Positions 30,433 to 37,786 of a stretch of 48,358 nucleotides of DNA are shown in pieces. Position numbers and translations under genes: made by a program. Location: positions 1-48,358 of the forward strand of contig JACOXH010000005.1 of the NCBI GenBank assembly GCA_016176415.1, read 5' to 3'. The notes under the pieces were generated by a model. It was not told the origin of the DNA. It made no database searches and saw only the letters and a list, made by a program, of their open reading frames with translations. Numbering within the stretch: the stretch's first letter is position 1; each line of letters starts with the position of its first letter. Origin of the DNA: Candidatus Daviesbacteria bacterium. Lineage in GTDB: Bacteria > Patescibacteriota > Microgenomatia > Daviesbacterales > UBA10151.

Positions 30433-32142
30433 ATGTGGGCAAAACTACTACTTGTTTTTTTTGTTTTTTCTTTTCTTTTCAGAACCGACAGTTCTTTTGA
30501 TCAGGATTTAGGAAGACACATAAAAATAGGGGAGATCATCTGGCAGACCAAAACCATTCCTTTAACCAACCTTTTTTCCTATACCTATCCTGATTTTCCT
30601 TTTATTAATTCCCACTGGTTGTTTGAGGTGTTTTTGTATTGGGGACAACAAACTGTGGGGCTACACGTCCTACTGCTTTTAAAAATTATTATACTGCTTA
30701 CTGCTGTTTTGCTGGTTTTAAAAGTTATTCCCAAAAACCAATTACTGCTTTTGCCTGTAGGCTTTATTTTTTTTCATGTTTTGAGAGAAAGGCCTGATTT
30801 AAGACCTGAAATCTTCAGCTTTTTGTTTACTGCTTTAACTATTTATATAATGGAAAAAGCTGAAAAAAGTAAAACTAGTCTGGTGTATCTTTTGCCTCTG
30901 ATCCAATTTATCTGGGTCAACACCCACATCTACTTTATTGTTGGCTTAATTTTACAGGCTATTTATCTAATCAATCCGGGATTTCAATATCTACGTTCCC
31001 ACTCGTCAAGTGGGAAAGTGAAATTGTTAGCCATAATACTTGGACTATCGGTTATTACAAGTTTTATTAATCCCAGCGGACTTAAGGGGTTTTTAAATCC
31101 TTTAATGTATGGCACAAATTATGGCTATACCATCGTTGAAAATCAAACCATGTTTTTGCTGGAAAGCATAAATTTTCGCAATCCAAATTTTCTTTTTGTT
31201 AAAATTGCCTTTGGAATTATTTTGTTATCAATCTTAATTGTCATTCTGAACGTAGTGAAGAATCTCAAGACTAAACCTAGAGATCCTTCGCTAATCACTC
31301 AGGATGACAGGGGGAGAGAAGTAAAAAATATTTTGCTGGCTTCTTTTGGTTTAGTACTGGCTTTAATGAATGTCCGCTCTTTTCCGTATTTGGTATTTAT
31401 TTCCTTGCCTGCAGTTTTGGCAAATTTTGGCACTGTCAAATCAAACTGGGTTACTAAAGCGCTTATTTTTATCACTATACCTTTATTATTTTATGAAAGC
31501 TTTAACTATTTGAATGGGGAATATTACAAATATAGTGGTTCTGATGTTAAACCTAAATTGGAGTTTAAAGAAAGCGGCAGGAAAGCATTAGACTTTGTAA
31601 CTACAAACAACCTTCCTCAACCAATCTTTAACAACTTTGATATTGGCAGCTATATAACCTACAGAGGCTGGCCAAAATATAAAATCTTTGTTGACGGCAG
31701 GCCAGGGGAGTATCCTAAGGAATTTTTCCAGACCGTTTATATACCTATGCAGTCAGACCCGCAAAAATTTGCAGAAGTTGACAGACAATACAATTTTCAA
31801 ACCATTATCTTCTCACATACAGACCAAACTCCATGGGCAAAAACATTTTTGGTAAATATTGTTAAAAACCCTGACTGGAAAACAGTTTATATTGATGACT
31901 TCATGATCATTTTGATCAAAGATTTACGCGGATTAAAACCAATAGATTTAGCAGATCTGAACCCTGACTCTAACAACTTTTACTCACCCAATTCGTATTT
32001 GCGGTTGTCATTATTCCTCGCTCAGACAGGAAATATTGCTTCTGCTGAAAAGTTTGCTAAAAAAGCTTTAACAATTTTCCCTCAAAGCCCTTTGGGAAAT
32101 GCTTTATTTGGAGCAGAATCGCCCAATAAATTCTGGTGGTAA
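30433..32142 (+). CDS. GT-C-like polytopic membrane protein with in-frame repeat element
   Basis: 569 residues. About ten membrane helices follow a first extracytoplasmic loop with SFDQDLGRHIKIGE and FINSHWLFEVFLYW, typical acidic and His/Trp features of GT-C-like proteins. The soluble C-terminal part ends in a TPR-like helix pair (LFLAQTGNIASAEKFAKKAL). Two foreign palindromes are translated in frame: HSSSGK (bases 30996-31016) and NVVKNLKTKPRDPSLITQDD (bases 31239-31310), both in short loops between helices. It probably handles a surface glycan or lipid-linked sugar. Expression may be controlled by the fic iteron array. Confidence 0.65.
   Translation: MWAKLLLVFFVFSFLFRTDSSFDQDLGRHIKIGEIIWQTKTIPLTNLFSYTYPDFPFINSHWLFEVFLYWGQQTVGLHVLLLLKIIILLTAVLLVLKVIPKNQLLLLPVGFIFFHVLRERPDLRPEIFSFLFTALTIYIMEKAEKSKTSLVYLLPLIQFIWVNTHIYFIVGLILQAIYLINPGFQYLRSHSSSGKVKLLAIILGLSVITSFINPSGLKGFLNPLMYGTNYGYTIVENQTMFLLESINFRNPNFLFVKIAFGIILLSILIVILNVVKNLKTKPRDPSLITQDDRGREVKNILLASFGLVLALMNVRSFPYLVFISLPAVLANFGTVKSNWVTKALIFITIPLLFYESFNYLNGEYYKYSGSDVKPKLEFKESGRKALDFVTTNNLPQPIFNNFDIGSYITYRGWPKYKIFVDGRPGEYPKEFFQTVYIPMQSDPQKFAEVDRQYNFQTIIFSHTDQTPWAKTFLVNIVKNPDWKTVYIDDFMIILIKDLRGLKPIDLADLNPDSNNFYSPNSYLRLSLFLAQTGNIASAEKFAKKALTIFPQSPLGNALFGAESPNKFWW
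30996..31016. repeat. Short palindrome inside the GT-C-like gene
   Basis: TTCCCACT-CGTCA-AGTGGGAA, a perfect 8-bp stem, in frame in a cytoplasmic-type loop. It may be a third REP family; only this copy was seen. Confidence 0.5.
31239..31310. repeat. TGTCATYCTGA inverted-repeat element inside a coding gene
   Basis: 72 bp with ends TGTCATTCTGA and TCAGGATGACA, exactly 24 codons, no stop in the frame used. Confidence 0.85.
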
Positions 32143-32143
32143 A

Positions 32144-33061
32144 CTAACGCAGGGCTTTTTTGGATTTGAGGAAAAAGTAGCCTATTACTGTAGCTGTAAT
32201 AACAGGGGAAACCCATGCAGGAATGTGTCCACCAAAACCATCATAAAGCATGACAAACCCTAAGAAAAATATAGAATACATTGCCCCGTTTTTTAGAAAT
32301 AGATATTTTTTAATTCTGTCTATATTGGAAATAGTTACCTGCCTTACTACTAAAGCTCCTATACCATTACCCAATAAAATTAAGGGTACTGAAAGAGTAA
32401 AGGCAAAAGCTCCCACCACTCCGTCAATTGAAAATGTTGCATCAATTACTTCAAGGTATAAAATTTTACTGGTATCTGACAAAGAAGTATTTTTTTTCTT
32501 AAGCAATCTCTCTTCTGCTCTAGCTGCATTTTCTTTAAACCCGTGAGTGATAAAAAAAGCAGTTGACCCCACTACTGCCCCAAAAGCCATCAAAGGATCT
32601 TTTTGAATAGCCAAATACACTACAACTGATAAAATTACTGAAACTACTGCATAAAACCAGACTCCCTGTGAGTGGAAAAACCTTTCACCTTTCAGTCCGT
32701 AATTTTTCTGCTCTAAAAATAACCAATGAAAGAATAGAAATACTAGAAATATGCCTCCGCCTCCCAGTAAGATATGTTTTGAACTTTCTATTGCTTCTGC
32801 CACAGCAGGATCACTGCTTAAAGCTGCAGTAAAAGCACCTGTTATCCCCAGGGAAGGATTTACTGCCCAGACTATACCAAGCGGGAGTAATCCTCTTAAC
32901 AAAAACACAGCAATAAAAAGACCCCATGTCAAAAACCACTTTCTGGCCTTTTGTGACATGGTAGAAAGCACTTCAGCATTGATAACAGCATTATCAATAG
33001 AAGAGACTGTTTCAAATAAAATTAGGCCTGAAACTATTAAAATGATGGTTACAATATCCAT
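32144..33061 (-). CDS. DUF475/TerC-like integral membrane protein
   Basis: 305 residues with about nine membrane segments. Acidic residues in membrane helices stand out: VSSIDNAVINAEVL near the N-terminus and LEVIDATFSIDGVVGAFAFT in the second half. These two repeats are the signature of the TerC/DUF475 superfamily, linked to metal-ion (manganese or tellurite-related) homeostasis. Full length, no soluble domain. It converges on the GT-C-like gene with 1 bp between stops. Confidence 0.87.
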   Translation of the reverse strand: MDIVTIILIVSGLILFETVSSIDNAVINAEVLSTMSQKARKWFLTWGLFIAVFLLRGLLPLGIVWAVNPSLGITGAFTAALSSDPAVAEAIESSKHILLGGGGIFLVFLFFHWLFLEQKNYGLKGERFFHSQGVWFYAVVSVILSVVVYLAIQKDPLMAFGAVVGSTAFFITHGFKENAARAEERLLKKKNTSLSDTSKILYLEVIDATFSIDGVVGAFAFTLSVPLILLGNGIGALVVRQVTISNIDRIKKYLFLKNGAMYSIFFLGFVMLYDGFGGHIPAWVSPVITATVIGYFFLKSKKALR

Positions 33062-33095
33062 GATTAGGCTATATACTAATACATTACAGCTTTCT

Positions 33096-33173
33096 CTGTC
33101 ATCCTGAGCGAACGAAGTGAGCCGAAGGATCTAATTTTAAAATCGATTCTTCGCTAGTCGCTCAGAATGACAG
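33096..33173. repeat. TGTCATYCTGA inverted-repeat element, intergenic
   Basis: Ends CTGTCATCCTGAGCGA and TCGCTCAGAATGACAG form near-perfect 16-bp arms. It lies between the starts of the divergent TerC-like and S41 peptidase genes. Confidence 0.85.
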
Positions 33174-33183
33174 TTTTATTGAT

Positions 33184-34491
33184 ATGTTGAAAATACCGCG
33201 CAGCAAATCTTTTGGTAAATTCCTTATTTTGATTTTGGTCTTTACAGTGGGATTGGGGATAGGAGCCAGGTTTTTAAATGAACAAGTTCTTCCCTTCGGG
33301 AATAAACAATCGTTGGTTGCTGAAAAAAATACTCCCAAATCTTTCGTCTCTGAAATTTATGACAAGATTAAAGAAAATTACTGGAACAATATCTCTGACG
33401 CTGAACTTTTGGATTTATTTAAATTATCCATGGACAGAAACGGAGCAGGACTAACGGTAGTAAAATTTGAGGATAAAAATAAGCTTCTTGATGCTGTCAG
33501 TAAATCTGTAGCAGGGATGAATGATGAACAAAAAAACCAATTTTTGGCAACAGTTGTTTCTCAAGTGTTATCCTCCCTTGCTCCTGCAGGAAGGTCTGGC
33601 CTTTATACACAAAAACAGGAAGAGCAATTAAAAAATACTGTCTCAAACATAAATCCTGAAAAAGATTTATATAAAGATTTGGGGCTAAAAAAGGGAGCAT
33701 CTGAATCAGCAGTTTTAGACTCCTTTAAAAAGCTCTCTGCCAGCGCTTCAGGGGAACAACTGAAAACCTTAACTTATGCCAAAGATACTTTAACTCAAAA
33801 AGACCAAAAAGAAAGATATGATAAAGCAGGTATTGAACCTACAATTTTTACAAAAATTTTAAGCCCGGGAATTTTATATGTCCAGTTTAAAAAATTCTCT
33901 CCCACCTCTTTGGAGGAATTTCAAAAAGCTTTTGAAAATTATGAACAAGTTCCTTCCTCCGGAAGTAAAAGCGATACTTCTCTAAATGCTTTAATTTTTG
34001 ATCTGAGAGGAAACGTGGGCGGGGCAATTGACGCTACTGCGTATTTTCTTGGCTTTTTCCTTGGTAAAGGACAATATGCTTTTGATTTTTACCACAAAGG
34101 AGAATATCTGCCTTTTAAAACTCAAACAGATAAAATGCAAAGCATTACCAGATTTAAACAGGTAGTAGTTTTAATTGATCAAAATTCCCAATCTTCAGCC
34201 GAAATGATGGCAGCATCTTTAAAAAAGTATCATACAGGGGTATTGGTAGGGGTGCCCACCAAAGGGTGGGGAACAGTGGAAAGAGTATTTCCTCTGGACA
34301 ATCAAATCAGCAGTAAAGAAAAATATTCTATATTCTTAGTGCATTCCTTAACTCTTCGTGATGACAACCAACCTATTGAGGGAAGGGGAGTTGAACCTGA
34401 TATTTCCATAAAGGATGCGGCATGGCCCCAAAAACTTCTGCAGTATTTTAACAATCAGCCATTAGTTGATTCAGTTAAAAGCATTCTCTAG
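33184..34491 (+). CDS. S41-type peptidase with a J-like domain and altered Ser/Lys dyad
   Basis: 435 residues with an N-terminal signal anchor (LILILVFTVGLGIGARFL). The first helical part (50-150) is followed by a segment like a DnaJ J domain: DLYKDLGLKKGASESAVLDS (161-180) through KDQKERYDKAG (207-216), but with no HPD motif. A PDZ domain, usual in C-terminal processing peptidases, is not seen in that place. The S41 core has IFDLRGNVGGA and VVLIDQNSQSSAEMM. Aligning with processing proteases puts the nucleophile at Ser337 and the Lys position at Trp362, with Lys360 two residues away (PTKGWG). It may be a variant protease or a pseudo-protease. The ATG is 11 bp after an inverted-repeat element. 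Confidence 0.8.
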   Translation: MLKIPRSKSFGKFLILILVFTVGLGIGARFLNEQVLPFGNKQSLVAEKNTPKSFVSEIYDKIKENYWNNISDAELLDLFKLSMDRNGAGLTVVKFEDKNKLLDAVSKSVAGMNDEQKNQFLATVVSQVLSSLAPAGRSGLYTQKQEEQLKNTVSNINPEKDLYKDLGLKKGASESAVLDSFKKLSASASGEQLKTLTYAKDTLTQKDQKERYDKAGIEPTIFTKILSPGILYVQFKKFSPTSLEEFQKAFENYEQVPSSGSKSDTSLNALIFDLRGNVGGAIDATAYFLGFFLGKGQYAFDFYHKGEYLPFKTQTDKMQSITRFKQVVVLIDQNSQSSAEMMAASLKKYHTGVLVGVPTKGWGTVERVFPLDNQISSKEKYSIFLVHSLTLRDDNQPIEGRGVEPDISIKDAAWPQKLLQYFNNQPLVDSVKSIL

Positions 34492-34495
34492 TAAC

Positions 34496-34560
34496 AAAAC
34501 CCCGGGTGTCCGATCACTCCTACCTCCGAGGTAGGAATACGATGACACGTATGGTTTTTA
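34496..34560. repeat. REP element A6
   Basis: Arms AAAACCCCGGGTGTCCGATC and ATGACACGTATGGTTTTT around CCTACCTCCGAGGTAGG. It starts 4 bp after the S41 stop and ends 5 bp before the LysE promoter. Confidence 0.9.
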
Positions 34561-34565
34561 CCAAG

Positions 34566-34574
34566 TGTTATAAT
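34566..34574 (+). promoter_or_regulatory. Extended -10 of the LysE-family gene
   Basis: Consensus TGTTATAAT with exactly 6 nt to ATG 34581, just outside the REP. Confidence 0.7.
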
Positions 34575-34580
34575 TTTTAT

Positions 34581-35210
34581 ATGGAATATTTGCCCATTAT
34601 TGCAACAGTTACCTTAATTCACATGCTGGCTGTAATAAGTCCCGGTCCTGACTTTATTATGATCACCAGAAACAGTTTGATTTATTCCAGAAAAACAGGG
34701 GTTTATTCAGCCCTGGGACTTGGATTCGGTATATTAATCCATGTCACATATTCGCTGATCGGTATCGGCCTTTTGATATCAAAATCAATTCTGCTGTTTA
34801 ATTTTATTAAATATCTAGGCGCAGCATACCTAATTTACATCGGATATAAATCACTCACCTCAAAAGGTTCTCATCTTCAGACAGCGGGTCAAAATAGAAA
34901 AAAAGATATTTCAAAATTGTCAGCCTTTAAAATAGGCATCATCACAAATGCTACTAATCCAAAAGCAACTTTATTTTTCCTAAGCCTGTTCACTGTAGTG
35001 ATTAGTCCCTCAACCCCATTGGGGGTAAAACTTTTTATGGGAATAGAAATGGCAGTTTTAACATCCGCTTGGTTTATATTGGTAGCATTTCTGGTTTCCC
35101 ATCATATAGTTAAAAGCAGACTTGAGAAGGTTCATGGATTTGCAGAGAAGTTCATCGGAGTAGTTTTAGTTACATTAGGAATAAAAGTTGCCTTATCAGG
35201 CTCAAAATAA
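34581..35210 (+). CDS. LysE/RhtB family amino-acid exporter
   Basis: 209 residues from ATG 34581. The tracked GTG start at 34506 would translate the REP and is rejected because a perfect extended -10 lies between. MLAVISPGPDFIMITRNSL is the family signature, then YLGAAYLIYIGYKSL and FKIGIITNATNPKATLFFLS. Six membrane segments. It exports basic or neutral amino acids or homoserine-type metabolites. Full length. Confidence 0.92.
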   Translation: MEYLPIIATVTLIHMLAVISPGPDFIMITRNSLIYSRKTGVYSALGLGFGILIHVTYSLIGIGLLISKSILLFNFIKYLGAAYLIYIGYKSLTSKGSHLQTAGQNRKKDISKLSAFKIGIITNATNPKATLFFLSLFTVVISPSTPLGVKLFMGIEMAVLTSAWFILVAFLVSHHIVKSRLEKVHGFAEKFIGVVLVTLGIKVALSGSK

Positions 35211-35230
35211 TTGCCGTATGTTGCCGAATA

Positions 35231-35659
35231 TTACCGATTCCAACCTCTGTTTGGACTTTTGCGCATTTGCTCTGTTTCAGTGGGACGGGAGTAGTCATCC
35301 TCCAATCGTATAGTGTTGCCGATTTCCGGAGTTGAGACTTCTATAATATCGCAGTCTGTGATACCGGCCAGCCTGTGTTTCTGACCTAAATTGCAGGTAT
35401 AGCCCTGTCCGCTTTCAAATTCAGTTTCAATAAGTTCACCGTTTTTATTTTCCCAGATAACTTTACCCCTGCCACTCATTAAAAACCAACTTTCCTGTTT
35501 GGCATCATGGATCTGCAAACTTAATCTTTTTCCTGCGTTGATATGCAGAATCTTACCCATATATGGCAGGCCTTCAGGCACCCAGTGGATTTCATACCCC
35601 CACGGCTTTTCCACTCTTTTGATATAAGGCTGTGACTTACCTAACTGATCTTTATCCAT
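35231..35659 (-). CDS. Cupin, mannose-6-phosphate isomerase type II-like
   Basis: 142 residues. KPWGYEIHW at the N-terminus, INAGKRLSLQIHDAKQESWF, GRGKVIWEN and NLGQKHRLAG give the cupin metal residues (H, E and a later H). They match the C-terminal isomerase domain of bifunctional mannose-1-P guanylyltransferase / mannose-6-P isomerase, here as a single domain. It may feed mannose-type sugars into surface glycans; a free-standing sugar-binding cupin is also possible. It diverges from the sugar dehydrogenase gene. Confidence 0.8.
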   Translation of the reverse strand: MDKDQLGKSQPYIKRVEKPWGYEIHWVPEGLPYMGKILHINAGKRLSLQIHDAKQESWFLMSGRGKVIWENKNGELIETEFESGQGYTCNLGQKHRLAGITDCDIIEVSTPEIGNTIRLEDDYSRPTETEQMRKSPNRGWNR

Positions 35660-35681
35660 ATTACCTATATCATATTAACAC

Positions 35682-36758
35682 TTGAGAAACTTCTTGATAA
35701 TATTCGTTTTTATTTTGCTTGTAGTTGTGGCAGGCTATTATCTGTTCAAAAACCAGGTGGGTGATGTCAGGCCTGCATTTTTACCTCCTGCAAAAACTCA
35801 AACAATAGGAGATCTGAAACCTTTTGCCAAAAATTTGGGGGGAGTAAGGGATTTGGAATTTTCTCCCAATGGAACTTTACTTGCTTCTGTTCCCTCACAG
35901 GGAAAAGTAATAGCTTTAATTAAACAGGATAATACTGCTCAAGTTAAGGATATTTTGGTAAATCTTAACTCACCTCACGGAATAACCTTTTTTAACAACC
36001 AGCTTTTTGTAGCAGAGGAGAGAAGGGTTGTAAGATACAACTGGAATGAATCAAATTTAACAGCAACAGAAGACAAAATACTGTTTGATTTACCCCCAAG
36101 AGGAAATCACTTCACCAGATCTTTAGTGTTTGACAAATCCGGCAGACTATATGTTTCTGTCGGTTCAACATGCAATGTTTGTAATGAATCTGATCCACGC
36201 TACGGCGCAGTTTTAATTTCTGATGCTGATGGAAACAATCCAAGAGTTTTTGCCAAAGGTTTAAGAAACAGTGTTTTTATGACCCTAAATCCAAAAACAG
36301 GGGATATTTGGGCCACAGACATGGGCAGGGATTTTTTAGGGGATAATCTGCCTCCTGATGAGATTAATATTTTAAAAGAAGATGATTATGGCTGGCCTGA
36401 TTGTTATGGTAATAAAGTACCTGACACTAATTTCAATCCATCTGCCTCTTGTGAAAATACTGAACCTCCCATATTTGAAATCCCTGCTCACAGCGCACCT
36501 TTGGGCTTAACTTTTGATATAGAAGGAAATTTGCTGGTAGCATACCATGGTTCATGGAACAGATCAGTGCCTGATGGATATAAAGTAGTAAAACTTACAG
36601 TAAGCGGTAACACCATTACAAAAGCTGAAGATTTTATCACCGGATTTATCAGCGGTTCAGAAGCTACAGGCAGACCTGTGGATTTAATTTTTGATAAAGA
36701 TGGAAACTTATATTTATCAGACGATAAATCAGGATCGATTTATGTCATTACAAAATAA
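35682..36758 (+). CDS. PQQ-type soluble aldose sugar dehydrogenase-like protein, membrane anchored
   Basis: 358 residues from TTG 35682 with an N-terminal anchor (FLIIFVFILLVVVAGYYLF). Beta-propeller segments include SPHGITFFNNQLFVAEE, HFTRSLVFDKSGRLYVSVGS, GLRNSVFMTLNP, WATDMGRDFLGDNLPPDEIN and AHSAPLGLTF. These match sorbosone/glucose dehydrogenase (GSDH) proteins of the YliI type. CPR cells seldom make PQQ, so it may bind sugars, use acquired cofactor or have lost the reaction. Two Cys in CNVCNES might bind metal. The extra structured repeat at 36767 follows the stop. Confidence 0.82.
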   Translation: MRNFLIIFVFILLVVVAGYYLFKNQVGDVRPAFLPPAKTQTIGDLKPFAKNLGGVRDLEFSPNGTLLASVPSQGKVIALIKQDNTAQVKDILVNLNSPHGITFFNNQLFVAEERRVVRYNWNESNLTATEDKILFDLPPRGNHFTRSLVFDKSGRLYVSVGSTCNVCNESDPRYGAVLISDADGNNPRVFAKGLRNSVFMTLNPKTGDIWATDMGRDFLGDNLPPDEINILKEDDYGWPDCYGNKVPDTNFNPSASCENTEPPIFEIPAHSAPLGLTFDIEGNLLVAYHGSWNRSVPDGYKVVKLTVSGNTITKAEDFITGFISGSEATGRPVDLIFDKDGNLYLSDDKSGSIYVITK

Positions 36759-36766
36759 TCCGTCAC

Positions 36767-36810
36767 TCCCACACCCGATGTGTCAATACATGTCCACACC
36801 CGATGTGGGA
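36767..36810. repeat. Double palindrome after the sugar dehydrogenase gene
   Basis: Two copies of CCACACCCGATGTG separated by about 12 bp. Outer TCCCACA/TGTGGGA arms can also pair end to end. It may be a further REP-like family. Confidence 0.6.
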
Positions 36811-36812
36811 TA

Positions 36813-37199
36813 TTAATTATGGACAAAATTAAGAGCGAGGGAATTGACGCAAAACCTTTTGCCTGTTGAGGTTGGGCCGTCGTCAAAAACATGGCCTAAG
36901 TGAGAACCGCAAACTTTACACTGCACTTCTATCCTTCTGAAGCCCATTGAGTAGTCATCTTCATATTTTATATTTTTGTTTTGTACAGGTTTGTCAAAAG
37001 AAGGCCAGCCTGTTTCAGAATCAAATTTTGAATCAGAAGAAAAAAGGGGAGTACCGCAAACTACACAGTTATACATCCCGGGCTCATGATTACTAGTGTA
37101 TTTGCCTGAAAAAGGGGGCTCAGTACCTTTTAGAAAACATATATTATATTGCTCGGGCGTTAATTTTTTCTTCAAATTCTTGAAAACCCTACGTGTCAT
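36813..37199 (-). CDS. msrB: Peptide methionine (R)-S-oxide reductase
   Basis: 128 residues. The zinc site is CVVCG plus CKVCG, the substrate region is DSETGWPSF, and the catalytic Cys is in RFCVNSLAL. LTPEQYNICFLKGTEPPF is the typical N-terminal part. It reduces R-methionine sulfoxide in proteins. The first six codons (MTRRVF) are read from REP copy A7, and the ATG overlaps the msrA stop by ATGA, so translation is coupled. No signal peptide, hence cytoplasmic. Confidence 0.95.
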   Translation of the reverse strand: MTRRVFKNLKKKLTPEQYNICFLKGTEPPFSGKYTSNHEPGMYNCVVCGTPLFSSDSKFDSETGWPSFDKPVQNKNIKYEDDYSMGFRRIEVQCKVCGSHLGHVFDDGPTSTGKRFCVNSLALNFVHN

Positions 37200-37228
37200 C
37201 GTATGTCTACCTCCGAGGTAGGATTCAT
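37183..37228. repeat. REP element A7, at the msrA/msrB junction
   Basis: Arm AAAACCCTACGTGTCATCGT, then stem CTACCTCCGAGGTAG; the other outer arm is missing. It supplies the msrA C-terminus, its stop and the msrB start codon. Confidence 0.88.
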
Positions 37229-37747
37229 TAAATACTCCTTTTTGATATCTTTATTAAATTTTTCCAGTAACTTCTCAATCTTTGGGTCTATAATTAAAGT
37301 ACAGTATGGATTAGAAAACCTGTTTTTCTCATAATAATTTTGATGATACTGCTCTGCTGTAAAAAACTTATCAAAAGGCACAATTTCTGTTACTGCATCT
37401 TTGGGTTTTGATTTTTCAGCTGCCTTTCTTTGTTCTTCATCATGATAGAAAATTACTGACCTGTATTGAGTACCTGTATCTGGCCCCTGTCTGTTTAAAG
37501 TAGTTGGATCATGTATAACCCAGAAAATATCCAGTAAGTGTTGATAGGGAAGCACTTTAGGATCAAACTCAACCTGAACAGCTTCTGCAAAACCTGTTTT
37601 ACCGGAAGATACCTCCTCATAATTTGGGTTATCTCCTTTACCACCGGCATAACCAGACTCCACCGAAACTATCCCTTTGAGCCTTTTGAAAATGGCTTCC
37701 GTACACCAAAAACACCCGCCCGCAAGTGTTGCTGTTTCAGGCTTCAT
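37196..37747 (-). CDS. msrA: Peptide methionine (S)-S-oxide reductase
   Basis: 183 residues. The catalytic motif is GGCFWCTEAIF, followed by SVESGYAGG, VQVEFDP, FWVIHDPTTLNRQGPDTGTQ and FTAEQYHQNYYEKN. It reduces S-methionine sulfoxide. The last residues (NPTSEVDIR) and the stop come from REP A7 instead of the native C-terminus. A TATAAT box (37758-37763) lies 10 nt before the ATG, back to back with the promoter of the PMT-like gene. Confidence 0.95.
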   Translation of the reverse strand: MKPETATLAGGCFWCTEAIFKRLKGIVSVESGYAGGKGDNPNYEEVSSGKTGFAEAVQVEFDPKVLPYQHLLDIFWVIHDPTTLNRQGPDTGTQYRSVIFYHDEEQRKAAEKSKPKDAVTEIVPFDKFFTAEQYHQNYYEKNRFSNPYCTLIIDPKIEKLLEKFNKDIKKEYLMNPTSEVDIR

Positions 37748-37774
37748 AATCTGGATAATTATACTCTTTAGTAG

Positions 37775-37780
37775 TATATT
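37775..37780 (+). promoter_or_regulatory. -10 box of the PMT-like gene
   Basis: TATATT with exactly 6 nt to GTG 37787; the divergent msrA TATAAT lies 12 bp away. Confidence 0.6.
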
Positions 37781-37786
37781 GAATCA

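Noticed and set aside
34506-34580. N-terminal extension of the LysE protein through REP A6 (MSDHSYLRGRN...)
   Set aside because: A consensus extended -10 lies between this GTG and ATG 34581, and the standard family N-terminus starts at 34581.
518-37228. CRISPR array
   Set aside because: The repeated palindromes are dispersed kilobases apart and not regularly spaced; no cas genes are present.
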